Of a stretch of DNA of 24,921 nt, positions 7,710 through 15,107 are shown piece after piece. Source of the stretch: Proteobacteria bacterium UBA652 (GTDB lineage: Bacteria > Pseudomonadota > Gammaproteobacteria > Nitrosococcales > Methylophagaceae). The stretch covers positions 1 to 24,921 of the forward strand of contig DBOG01000041.1 of NCBI GenBank assembly GCA_002299915.1. Direction: 5' to 3'. Made by a program: the position numbers and the translations under genes. Within the stretch, counting starts at the first letter, position 1, and every line of letters starts with the position of its first letter. Under the pieces are notes generated by a model. The model had not been told where the DNA came from, made no database searches, and saw nothing but the letters and a program-made list of their open reading frames with translations.

Positions 7710-7729
7710 GGAGGGGGGGGGTGGGGAGG
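7710..7729. repeat. G-rich homopolymeric tract (G9-T-G4), possible quadruplex
   Basis: GGA, then nine consecutive G (7713-7721), T, four G, A, GG. Guanine tracts of this kind can fold into a G-quadruplex and are prone to slippage. It lies 11 bases beyond the stop of the beta-helix remnant, outside any coding region I can support. A C6 run sits about 50 bases to the left and could pair with it. The remaining sequence between the tRNA terminator and the remnant shows no gene. Confidence 0.6.
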
Positions 7730-7739
7730 CTTACATTAT

Positions 7740-7964
7740 CTAATTACAGCTATTATTTGTTATAACAACATCATCTGGATTATCCGAACCATTATTGATA
7801 CACACATATCTGGTTGCACCCGTGGGCTCTGAAATAATATTGTTGTTGATGGAAAGTGACATGTTTATACCATATAGACGGATACCATCACTTTCATCAG
7901 GGGTAATGGTATTTGTATCTAGTTCAATATTGCTTGCATTACCTACCTCTATGCCGCCGTGCAA
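7740..7964 (-). pseudogene. 3' remnant of a parallel beta-helix (pectate-lyase-like) gene
   Basis: About 74 residues reading HGGIEVGNASNIELDTNTIT, DESDGIRLYGINMSLSINNN and DDVVITNNSCN. The I/V-x-N-N-x-I periodicity and D-GI-L pattern are typical of right-handed parallel beta-helix repeats near a C-terminus. There is no proper start: the first possible one is TTG at 7964, and the frame is closed by a TGA about 15 bases further upstream. The beginning overlaps the last codons of the neighbouring IPTL-type gene in another frame. A complete protein of this class would have several hundred residues, so I read this as the leftover end of a gene whose 5' part was lost or replaced. Confidence 0.6.
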
Positions 7965-9783
7965 TGAATCCCCCTTGGATCATCATTAGGAGTAATAAAA
8001 CCATCAAGATTGGACGGGGTAATGTCGGAATGCTTTCTGGCATAGGTAAGGTAATAGCCTGATCATCATTACTAATGCTACAAATAGCATTTTCCCCATT
8101 AGCAAGAGTAACTGAACCCGCATTAAATATACTAGCTACAACGCCTGCCGTATCAACACAATCCCAACTCCCTTCGGTGTAATCTGCTAGATCATTTTCC
8201 ACTAGCGTATAAGTGCCCGCGGTTAATCCCGTAATTGTTGTAGAAATATATTCAAATGGATCTGTGGCTGTTCCTGTCCCAGTTGGCACACCAAAAGTGA
8301 GTGTACCAGCATCTGTCATAAGTCCAAAATCAGCAATCGTTGCTATTCCAGAGTGATCATTAATTACTTGCTTGATAATCGTTAACTCAGCGCCATTATC
8401 GTTATCATTCACCGTGCAGGTGATGGATTGTCCTAGCGCGGGTACAACAGGATGCGCGACTAGCGTGACACCATCACTGTCATCAATACACAATAATGAA
8501 TCTTGGGTATAACCGACTAAACTGTCTTCGCTTACGGTATAGGTAACGCCTGGCATAATCGGCAGTGTCACACCTGAGTTATAAGCAATAGTACCATCAT
8601 AGATCCCGCCATTTAAGCGTAACGTGAAATCAGTTGGAACAGCGGTACCACCGTTATCATTTGTAACTGTGTTAACTAAAGTGATATTTGTCGGGTTGTC
8701 TGTGTTGGTGATGGTACAGTCTGCTATGTCGCCTAAAGCAAGTGTGACATCATTGCCTACAATCGCTGCGCCACCATTAATCACACAGCTATAATCACTC
8801 GCAGTATAGCCCGCTAGGTTGGTTTCGGTGAGGGCGTATGTGCCGACATTGACGGCTTGGGCGGTGCCTGCGGTGAAGGCAGTGCCGTTGGCAAATAGGG
8901 GGAAGTCGGCAATAACTGCGGTGCCACCGTTATTATTATCAACTAGTTTGTTGAGGGTGAGGCTAGCTAATACCGTACAGTTTGCTGGATTAGCGAGGTT
9001 TGTATAGTCAAATATTCCTGCTTTTATATTGCTGATCAAGATAGTATTGTCTGGATCATTCGCAGTTCCTGGGCTATCACTTGCTGCTCCCGCGGCTGTA
9101 AAGTTTGCATTATCAAACCAATCACCGCAAGCAAATGAATAGTGCTGCTGTGAGCCTGGCGTATTGCCATCATTGATGTCAAATCCATTTACAGGTGTAA
9201 CGGTGTTTCCTACGTCACCATATGAGAACCCATGAAATAAAGCTCCGATAGGATCTCTAACTTGCCCAACATCACCGCCATTTCGTAGCGAAATCTTACC
9301 CCAGTTATCAGCACCTATGGCTCCTGTGTAAGCAGGATTGTTATAGCCATCTATACAGGCACTGGTATTCGGAATAATATAAACACTATCTGCAGGCGCT
9401 GTATCATCAAAATCATCTGCGGCAACAATGGCATCATTTTTTGTTGCCGGGGAAGTGCCATTATAAACAACGATAATTGCACCTGGTGGCACAGCTGCCA
9501 GAGCAGGACATGCTGTTGCATTAAATTTTAAGAATCCAGCACCAATTCCTGTTCCCGACCATTCCCCATTATTATCATCAATAATCCAACCATCTAGGTT
9601 CACAGCTGTTAACGGTGCGCCAGCATCTCCTACGACTAATAATTCAAAAAACTCTTTTGAGCCACTGGTACCATTGGATAATTCATTGACGATAAGACCC
9701 GCGGCATGCACACTCTGCATACCCATTACCATTAAAAGGCAAGAACAAAGCCGCAACATCACTTTAATAAGCATTTTTTTCAT
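7939..9783 (-). CDS. Secreted lamin-tail-domain/repeat protein with IPTL-type C-terminal anchor
   Basis: 614 residues. Signal peptide 1-28 ends in HAA. Residues 29-240 resemble a lamin-tail domain (IVNELSNGTSGSKEFFELLVV, then NLDGWIIDDNNGEW). Three repeats of about 90-105 residues follow (274-362, 367-461, 466-573), each with a beta-rich prealbumin-like pattern: LxLxKxVxNDxGGTAxxxDF, T(Y/A)TLxExxLxxYT, C-I/V-x, and a closing C-T-I-x-N. The C-terminus has the motif SIPTL (584-588), a hydrophobic span (about 590-607) and RRHRGR, which is the IPTL/PEP-CTERM sorting layout. Each repeat carries a cysteine pair that could be a disulfide. AGGG sits 8 bases before the ATG. No sorting protease is in the window. 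Function unknown; probably surface or matrix-associated. Confidence 0.82.
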   Translation of the reverse strand: MKKMLIKVMLRLCSCLLMVMGMQSVHAAGLIVNELSNGTSGSKEFFELLVVGDAGAPLTAVNLDGWIIDDNNGEWSGTGIGAGFLKFNATACPALAAVPPGAIIVVYNGTSPATKNDAIVAADDFDDTAPADSVYIIPNTSACIDGYNNPAYTGAIGADNWGKISLRNGGDVGQVRDPIGALFHGFSYGDVGNTVTPVNGFDINDGNTPGSQQHYSFACGDWFDNANFTAAGAASDSPGTANDPDNTILISNIKAGIFDYTNLANPANCTVLASLTLNKLVDNNNGGTAVIADFPLFANGTAFTAGTAQAVNVGTYALTETNLAGYTASDYSCVINGGAAIVGNDVTLALGDIADCTITNTDNPTNITLVNTVTNDNGGTAVPTDFTLRLNGGIYDGTIAYNSGVTLPIMPGVTYTVSEDSLVGYTQDSLLCIDDSDGVTLVAHPVVPALGQSITCTVNDNDNGAELTIIKQVINDHSGIATIADFGLMTDAGTLTFGVPTGTGTATDPFEYISTTITGLTAGTYTLVENDLADYTEGSWDCVDTAGVVASIFNAGSVTLANGENAICSISNDDQAITLPMPESIPTLPRPILMVLLLLMMIQGGFIARRHRGR

Positions 9784-9955
9784 TTATATCCCTAGCACTA
9801 CACCAATCTATCTGCCTAAAATACTATTTATACAAGATATATGCAATTTATTATGGTATTCAAGGGCTTCTAGTAGTAATTATTCATCCGCAATATTTTA
9901 ATCATTAAATAACATAGCAAAAACTAAAAAAAACACTTAAAATAGACTGTTCTAT

Positions 9956-10071
9956 GGTGGCTCGTGCTGGTCTCCTCGCAACGATACGTTGGTTAATCCG
10001 TCAGGCCTGGAAGGGAGCAGCGGGGCCTTCCGACTCGTGTGCCGAGATCAGGCTGGTGCGGGTTCACCTCC
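9956..10071 (+). ncRNA. ffs: SRP RNA, small bacterial (4.5S) type
   Basis: The conserved apical domain is clear: GTCAGGCCTGGAAGGGAGCA with the GGAAG tetraloop region, CTCCTCGCAACG on the 5' arm and GTGTGCCGAGATCAG on the 3' arm. The outer ends pair as GGTG with CACC. The product binds Ffh to target inner-membrane proteins to the Sec translocon. Ends are placed by helix pairing and may be off by a few bases. It lies 24 bases before dnaX with no terminator in between, an arrangement seen in several gammaproteobacteria. Confidence 0.93.
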
Positions 10072-10095
10072 AATTATAACGAGAGTTTACGCAAT

Positions 10096-11769
10096 ATGAG
10101 TTATTTGGTGCTTGCCCGTAAATGGCGTCCAAAAACATTCTCAGAGGTTATCGGCCAGCAGCATGTAATGCGTGCACTGATAAACGGCTTAGATCAGGAT
10201 CGTTTGCACCATGCCTTTTTGTTTACAGGTACCCGCGGCGTGGGTAAAACAACCCTAGCGCGGATCTTGGCAAAATCACTTAATTGCGAAAAAGGCGTCA
10301 GCTCAACGCCTTGTGGAGAATGTGATAGTTGTAGTGAAATTGATGCGGGTCGATTTGTTGATTTAATCGAGGTGGATGCGGCATCGCGTACTAAGGTTGA
10401 GGATACACGGGAGTTGCTTGATAATGTGCAATATGCACCGAGCCGTGGGCGATATAAAGTCTATCTCATTGATGAAGTTCATATGTTATCGACACATAGT
10501 TTTAATGCGCTGCTGAAAACATTAGAAGAACCACCGCCACACGTTAAATTCTTATTTGCGACCACCGATCCTGAAAAATTACCCGTAACGATTCTATCCC
10601 GTTGTTTACAATTTACCCTACGTCGAATAGAGCCATTGCAAATTTCAGATTATCTAGCAACGATTTTGAAACAGGAAAAAATCAAATTCACCCCCCCTGC
10701 GTTAACGGAAATTGCCCGCGCGGCTGACGGCAGCATGCGGGATGCATTGAGCTTGCTGGACCAAGCTATTTCCTTTGGTGCCGGCGCGGTGAACACTGAT
10801 AATGTACACGAGATGTTAGGCACATTGAATCAACAGCAAGTATTGCATATTTTGGAAGCACTGCGCGACCAAGCGGGTTCAGCCTTAATGGGACAAGCAA
10901 AAGAATTAGCGGCCCAAGGGCGCGATTTTACGTATTCTTTGGATGCCTTGCTCAGCGCTTTACAGCGATTAGCGACGCTACAAGCGATACCCAACATGGA
11001 AGATGATAATAGCCCTGATTTGGCAGCTTATCGTGAATTAAGTCGCCAGTTCACACCTGAGAATGTCCAGTTATTTTATCAAATTGCCTTACATGGTAAA
11101 CGAGATTTGCCATTTGCAGCTGATCCACAAAGTGGCTTTGAGATGACCTTATTGCGGATGTTGCAATTTCAACCGCGCGAGATGGCTGATGCCATAGCGA
11201 CACCCACTGTGGCAACCGCTAAAGCGGCGCCTGTCGAAAAAGTTGCCACAGAGGCTGAACCTACAGCTGAACCCACCGAAACTAAATCTGCTTCTGCCGG
11301 GACAAATGTAGTTGAAGAGAACGCGATAATTTCTGAAGCTGTGAGTGAACCAAGTCCGACACCTAGCAAGGGATTGGCGCTCAATGCTGAAAATTGGCAC
11401 TCTATTGCGGCAACGCTACCACTAAAAAGTTTTGCCCGTCAGTTGGTAGATAATGCCGTATTCACCGAATTCGACGGGTCAAAACTGACCATTGAAATTG
11501 AATCAAAATATGACCATGTTAATAATGAAAAAGCACGTGATAAAGTGCAAGAGCAGTTAGCTGTGTATCTTGGTGAGGCTCTTAGCTTAATTGTTAATTC
11601 TAGTGAGGCACTTTCGGGTGACAAACAAACCATTGCTAAGCAAAAAAAATCGTCAATAGAACAACAGCAAAAACAAGCGCAAGATGCCATTCATAACGAT
11701 CCGACTATCGATGAATTACAGCAAGCTTTCGGCGCAGAAGTTATCGAAAATTCTATTAAACCCAATTAG
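10096..11769 (+). CDS. dnaX: DNA polymerase III subunits tau/gamma
   Basis: Clamp-loader ATPase. The conserved start MSYLVLARKWRPKTF begins at the ATG at 10096; a longer frame would run into the SRP RNA and is rejected. Walker A GTRGVGKT is at 45-52, Zn cysteines are C64, C73, C76 and C79, Walker B is VYLIDEVHML, and the sensor region FATTDPEKLP follows. Residues about 370-440 are a low-complexity A/E/T/P linker; the C-terminal tau part is short. The protein has 557 residues against 643 in E. coli. A run of eight A at 11642-11649 (codons 516-518) is a potential slippage site that would give a shortened form. It is followed 9 bases later by ybaB. Confidence 0.96.
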   Translation: MSYLVLARKWRPKTFSEVIGQQHVMRALINGLDQDRLHHAFLFTGTRGVGKTTLARILAKSLNCEKGVSSTPCGECDSCSEIDAGRFVDLIEVDAASRTKVEDTRELLDNVQYAPSRGRYKVYLIDEVHMLSTHSFNALLKTLEEPPPHVKFLFATTDPEKLPVTILSRCLQFTLRRIEPLQISDYLATILKQEKIKFTPPALTEIARAADGSMRDALSLLDQAISFGAGAVNTDNVHEMLGTLNQQQVLHILEALRDQAGSALMGQAKELAAQGRDFTYSLDALLSALQRLATLQAIPNMEDDNSPDLAAYRELSRQFTPENVQLFYQIALHGKRDLPFAADPQSGFEMTLLRMLQFQPREMADAIATPTVATAKAAPVEKVATEAEPTAEPTETKSASAGTNVVEENAIISEAVSEPSPTPSKGLALNAENWHSIAATLPLKSFARQLVDNAVFTEFDGSKLTIEIESKYDHVNNEKARDKVQEQLAVYLGEALSLIVNSSEALSGDKQTIAKQKKSSIEQQQKQAQDAIHNDPTIDELQQAFGAEVIENSIKPN

Positions 11770-11778
11770 GAGCACAAT

Positions 11779-12087
11779 ATGAAAGGTGGCATGGGAAATC
11801 TCATGAAACAGGCCCAGCAAATGCAGGCCAAAATGGAAAAAGCACAGCAAGAGTTGGCACAAATGGAAGTCACCGGTCAATCTGGTGGCGGCATGGTGCA
11901 AGTGGTGATGACGGGTAAGCATGATGTGAAACGCGTGTCTATCGAAGATGCATTATTAGAAGATGATAAAGATATGTTGGAAGATTTGATTGCGGCAGCA
12001 GTGAATGATGCGGTGCGCCAAGTTGAGAAAACATCGCAAGATCAGATGTCGGGTGTGATGCCAGCGGGCATGAATTTCCCTTTCTAA
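11779..12087 (+). CDS. ybaB: YbaB/EbfC nucleoid-associated protein
   Basis: 102 residues. It starts GNLMKQAQQMQAKMEKAQQE with a long amphipathic helix, then VTGQSGGGMVQVVMTGKHDVKRVSI and DLIAAAVNDAVRQVE, the full YbaB/EbfC pattern. The family forms dimeric DNA-binding tweezers. The dnaX-ybaB-recR order is widely conserved. A GGAGCACA ribosome site precedes the ATG. Confidence 0.95.
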   Translation: MKGGMGNLMKQAQQMQAKMEKAQQELAQMEVTGQSGGGMVQVVMTGKHDVKRVSIEDALLEDDKDMLEDLIAAAVNDAVRQVEKTSQDQMSGVMPAGMNFPF

Positions 12088-12215
12088 ATTGTCTTTTTGT
12101 CCAATTTCGACGTTGGCTTAATTTTTTGCGATCCTCAAGTATTATATATACATTCCGGTTCTCAAAAACAAGCCGCCTTGCTCTTGAACAAAAATCCTAA
12201 TTTAGAGATATTCGT

Positions 12216-12815
12216 ATGGCAAGCTTAGGCCCCAGTATAGACCAACTCATGGAAGCACTTCGCTGTTTACCCGGCGTGGGGCCAAAATCTGCACAGCGGA
12301 TGACGTTCCATTTGTTAGAGCGACAACGTGATGGCGGTGATCTGTTGGCTAAGGCCTTGCGACAAGCATTAGATAAGGTACAGCATTGCGAACGCTGCCG
12401 TATTTTGAGCGAAACACCGCTTTGTCCCCGCTGTACCGATCCCAATCGCCAACCAGATCAACTGTGCATTGTTGAAATGCCTAGCGATGTGCTGGCGATT
12501 GAACAAGCAACCCATTATCAAGGTCAGTATTTCGTATTATCAGGCCATTTATCGCCCTTAGATGGCATCGGCCCCGAAGCGTTAGGCATTCCCAAGCTGA
12601 TTACACAATTTGCAGAAAATAAAATTCAGGAAGTGATCCTTGCCACCAATCCGACTGTGGAAGGTGAAGCAACAGCGCATTATATTGGCGAACTCGCCCA
12701 CGCATATGATATTAAAGTAACGCGTTTAGCCCATGGCATTCCGCTAGGCGGAGAACTTGAATTTATTGATAGCGGTACGCTCTCCCATGCTTTCTCTGGC
12801 CGCGCCACACTTTAA
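12216..12815 (+). CDS. recR: Recombination mediator protein RecR
   Basis: 199 residues, standard for RecR. An N-terminal helix-hairpin-helix (LPGVGPKSAQRM), Zn finger C58, C61, C70 and C73, a Toprim domain (CIVEMPSDVLAIE to GHLSPLDGIGPE and ATNPTVEGEATAHYI) and the C-terminal RLAHGIPLGGELEFID segment are all present. It works with RecF/RecO in loading RecA at gaps. A 128-base gap after ybaB may hold its own promoter; I see only a weak AT-rich box (TATTATATATA) there. It is followed by aat after 2 bases. Confidence 0.96.
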   Translation: MASLGPSIDQLMEALRCLPGVGPKSAQRMTFHLLERQRDGGDLLAKALRQALDKVQHCERCRILSETPLCPRCTDPNRQPDQLCIVEMPSDVLAIEQATHYQGQYFVLSGHLSPLDGIGPEALGIPKLITQFAENKIQEVILATNPTVEGEATAHYIGELAHAYDIKVTRLAHGIPLGGELEFIDSGTLSHAFSGRATL

Positions 12816-12817
12816 AA

Positions 12818-13516
12818 ATGGAATATGCCTTGCCATGGCTGCAGGAGGATGCGCCCAGCCTTTTCCCCGAGCTGAATACAGCCACATCTGATGGCTTGCT
12901 CGCGGCAGGCGGTGATTTATCCTCTGAACGCCTGATCGCAGCTTATCAGCAGGGTGTTTTCCCGTGGTTTAATGAAGGCGATCCTATTTTATGGTGGTCT
13001 CCTGATCCAAGATTAGTGATCGCTACTGAAGCGGTACATATTAGCCGTAGTCTACAAAAAACCTTGCGCCAAGATAAATTCACACTCACTTTTGATCAGG
13101 CATTTACCCAAGTGATGCACGCCTGCGCAGCACCCCGCCCGTCTGAAGAAAATACGTGGATCAATCACGATATGATCGCAGCTTATACACATTTACATCA
13201 TCAGGGCATCGCGCATAGCGTGGAATGTTGGCAAAATGATGAACTGGTGGGAGGCTTATATGGCATCGCAATCGGCTCAATGTTTTTTGGCGAATCGATG
13301 TTTAGCCACCAAACGGATGCTTCTAAAGTTGCCTTTGTTCATCTCTGTCAGCAACTCGCTGAATGTGGCTTTCCCTTAATTGATTGCCAAGTGAGTTCAC
13401 CCCATCTAATTAGCCTAGGCGCGGAAAATATTTCCCGCCAAGATTTTATCGCTAAGATGTCTTTGCTTTGCCACACACAGCCACATAACACGCCGTGGGA
13501 AAATCACCATGGCTGA
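12818..13516 (+). CDS. aat: Leucyl/phenylalanyl-tRNA-protein transferase
   Basis: 232 residues. It transfers Leu or Phe from tRNA to proteins with N-terminal Arg or Lys, marking them for ClpS/ClpAP. Diagnostic segments are GLLAAGGDLSSERLIAAYQQ, GVFPWFNEGDPILWWSPDPR, ENTWINHDMIAAY, LVGGLYGIAIGSMFFGESMF and DCQVSSPHLISLGAENISR. It overlaps bpt by 8 bases, so the two N-degron transferases are translated together. Confidence 0.96.
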   Translation: MEYALPWLQEDAPSLFPELNTATSDGLLAAGGDLSSERLIAAYQQGVFPWFNEGDPILWWSPDPRLVIATEAVHISRSLQKTLRQDKFTLTFDQAFTQVMHACAAPRPSEENTWINHDMIAAYTHLHHQGIAHSVECWQNDELVGGLYGIAIGSMFFGESMFSHQTDASKVAFVHLCQQLAECGFPLIDCQVSSPHLISLGAENISRQDFIAKMSLLCHTQPHNTPWENHHG

Positions 13517-14222
13517 ATCATTAGCGCTTTATTTGGGTACAGAAGCGGCTTGTAGTTATCTACCCAACGAACAATCTCGCAATATTTTCCCCGATCCGAA
13601 TTTGCCGATGAGCAATGACTTATACAGCCAGCTGATCCAAAATGGCTTTCGACGCAGTGGTGATCAAGTCTATCGACCCCATTGTGAGGGTTGCTCGGCA
13701 TGTGTTCCTGTGCGGATTAACATTGTTGATTTTAAGCCCAACCGTAGCCAACGTCGCTGCATCAAACGGAATGATGATTTGATTGTTATTCAGCGGCCTG
13801 CTGGCTTTGTTGCCGAACACTACGATCTGTATGTACGCTACCTTAAATCACGCCATCCTGATGGCGGCATGGACGAAACAAGCGAAGAAATCTATAGTCG
13901 ATTTTTAACCAGCAGCTGGAGTAAAACCCGCTTTATTGAATTGCGTACCGAATCAGATTTAAAGCTGATGGCGGTGATTGTGACTGATCTGGTGCATGAT
14001 GGCGGCTCCGCTTTTTATACCTTTTTTGAGCCTGACGAATCACAACGCAGCCTAGGGACTTATGCCATTTTGAAGCAGATTGAAATCATCCAAGCACAAG
14101 GCTTATCCCACCTTTATCTCGGCTATTGGATCGCCCAATGTCAGAAAATGAGTTATAAAACAGCCTTCTCTGCACTAGAGGGTTTTGACGGTTCACAGTG
14201 GGAATTAGTTGTAAAACAATAA
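13509..14222 (+). CDS. bpt: Aspartate/glutamate leucyltransferase (Bpt)
   Basis: 237 residues, bacterial ATE/Bpt family. It has CSYLPNEQSRNIF at the N-terminus, RPHCEGCSACVPVRI, FKPNRSQRRCIKRN, and the C-terminal block GTYAILKQIEIIQAQGLSHL with YLGYWIAQCQKMSYK. Bpt attaches Leu to N-terminal Asp or Glu, feeding the same ClpS pathway as Aat. GRAVY and length are normal for the family. The ATG lies inside the aat 3' end. It is followed by the infA promoter and leader. Confidence 0.95.
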   Translation: MAESLALYLGTEAACSYLPNEQSRNIFPDPNLPMSNDLYSQLIQNGFRRSGDQVYRPHCEGCSACVPVRINIVDFKPNRSQRRCIKRNDDLIVIQRPAGFVAEHYDLYVRYLKSRHPDGGMDETSEEIYSRFLTSSWSKTRFIELRTESDLKLMAVIVTDLVHDGGSAFYTFFEPDESQRSLGTYAILKQIEIIQAQGLSHLYLGYWIAQCQKMSYKTAFSALEGFDGSQWELVVKQ

Positions 14223-14236
14223 AATGTTGTATAATG
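14209..14236 (+). promoter_or_regulatory. Promoter for infA
   Basis: TTGTAA (14209-14214) and a perfect TATAAT (14231-14236) are 16 bases apart, at the very end of bpt. Transcription would start near 14243, at the base of the hairpin described next. Confidence 0.6.
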
Positions 14237-14242
14237 TCTAGT

Positions 14243-14270
14243 TACCGCACGTTATTGTGTGGTAATTTTA
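14243..14270 (+). terminator. Hairpin with T-run in the infA leader
   Basis: TTACCGCAC (14243-14251) pairs with GTGTGGTAA (14258-14266) over 9 pairs with one G-U. The loop is GTTATT and TTTT follows directly. It resembles an intrinsic terminator for bpt. Because it lies downstream of the infA -10 box it would also form in the infA leader and might attenuate or stabilise that RNA. Confidence 0.6.
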
Positions 14271-14289
14271 TTATTATATGTAGGAAATT

Positions 14290-14508
14290 ATGGCAAAAGA
14301 AGAATCTATTGAACTTGAAGGCACTGTGATTGATACCATGCCTAACACGACGTTTAAAGTCGAGTTAGAAAATGGTCATGTCGTCACTGCCCACATCTCT
14401 GGCAAAATGCGTAAAAACTATATCCGCATCCTGACAGGCGATGCTGTTACTGTACAACTCACCCCTTACGACCTGTCTAAAGGACGTATCACCTACCGCG
14501 CGCGTTAA
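14290..14508 (+). CDS. infA: Translation initiation factor IF-1
   Basis: 72 residues, OB fold, full length. MAKEESIELEGTVIDTMPNT, FKVELENGHVVTAHISGKMR, KNYIRILTGDAVTVQLTPYD and LSKGRITYRAR are nearly invariant IF-1 segments. IF-1 binds the 30S A site and helps IF-2 and IF-3 select the initiator tRNA. TAGGAAATT gives the ribosome site. The aat-bpt-infA order is conserved in gammaproteobacteria. Confidence 0.98.
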   Translation: MAKEESIELEGTVIDTMPNTTFKVELENGHVVTAHISGKMRKNYIRILTGDAVTVQLTPYDLSKGRITYRAR

Positions 14509-14526
14509 TCTCTTGCGCTAAGCAGG

Positions 14527-14559
14527 GTCGCTATTCTAACTAGTAGTATTGATAGTGAC
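14527..14559. terminator. Weak hairpin between convergent infA and dsbB
   Basis: GTCGCTAT (14527-14534) can pair with ATAGTGAC (14552-14559) over 8 pairs with one G-U and a 17-base loop. There is no clear T-run on either side. It may help end transcription between the convergent genes, but the support is thin. Confidence 0.3.
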
Positions 14560-14561
14560 AC

Positions 14562-15077
14562 CTACAGTGGATTAATTTTTAATCCCCGCTTATATTGATA
14601 GCGAAATACCTGCCACCAACTCAGCAACGCCAAGATTACAAACGCCACCAGCGTCCACCCTGGCACGGTTAAGCCCGCAAATGTCCATAATACTTCTGCG
14701 CACTCGCCCGATCCTGTTAAGACGGTTTTCAAGGCATCCATCAGCGGAAAATTATCCAACATAAAGCCCAAGCCAGGGCCACAGGTCGGTACCTGATCAG
14801 CGGGGAGATTTTGGATCCATATATGCCGCGCCGAAACCAGGCCGCCAATAATTGCAAACGTACCCGCAAAGAAACCATAGACTTTATTGCCAAATCCATA
14901 AGGATTATGCACAAGCGCCAACAAAGCCACCGCCCCCACCGCAAATATGCCTACCCGCTGGAAAATACACAAGGGGCAAGGCTCCATACCTTCCACAACT
15001 TGAAAATACACTGCCACACCCAACATCCCAACACAGGCAATAAAAATTAATAAAAATACGCTACGTGATGTCATCAT
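14562..15077 (-). CDS. dsbB: Disulfide bond formation protein B
   Basis: 171 residues with four membrane spans (about 6-26, 44-58, 65-84 and 142-160). It reoxidises DsbA and passes electrons to quinones. The first periplasmic loop has C34/C37 (EPCPLCIFQRV) and the second has C99 and C126 (VPTCGPGLGF and GSGECAEV), so all four essential cysteines are present. R41 after the first pair matches the conserved quinone-site arginine. GAGG lies 6 bases before the ATG at 15077; a second ATG follows at once. DsbA is not in the window. Confidence 0.94.
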   Translation of the reverse strand: MMTSRSVFLLIFIACVGMLGVAVYFQVVEGMEPCPLCIFQRVGIFAVGAVALLALVHNPYGFGNKVYGFFAGTFAIIGGLVSARHIWIQNLPADQVPTCGPGLGFMLDNFPLMDALKTVLTGSGECAEVLWTFAGLTVPGWTLVAFVILALLSWWQVFRYQYKRGLKINPL

Positions 15078-15107
15078 TTCTTTCCTCTTGACTGATTTGA
15101 CTGATCT

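Noticed and set aside
7740..9783. Programmed frameshift joining the IPTL protein to the beta-helix segment
   Set aside because: The IPTL protein already ends in a complete sorting tail, the junction has no slippery heptamer, and the beta-helix frame is closed by a TGA just upstream.
10039..10095. A 19-codon upstream extension of dnaX
   Set aside because: It would translate the 3' arm of the SRP RNA, and the conserved DnaX N-terminus MSYLVLARKWRP begins exactly at the ATG at 10096.
11149..11400. Open frames on the minus strand across the dnaX linker
   Set aside because: They are antisense to the low-complexity A/E/T linker of DnaX and have no recognisable domain or ribosome site.
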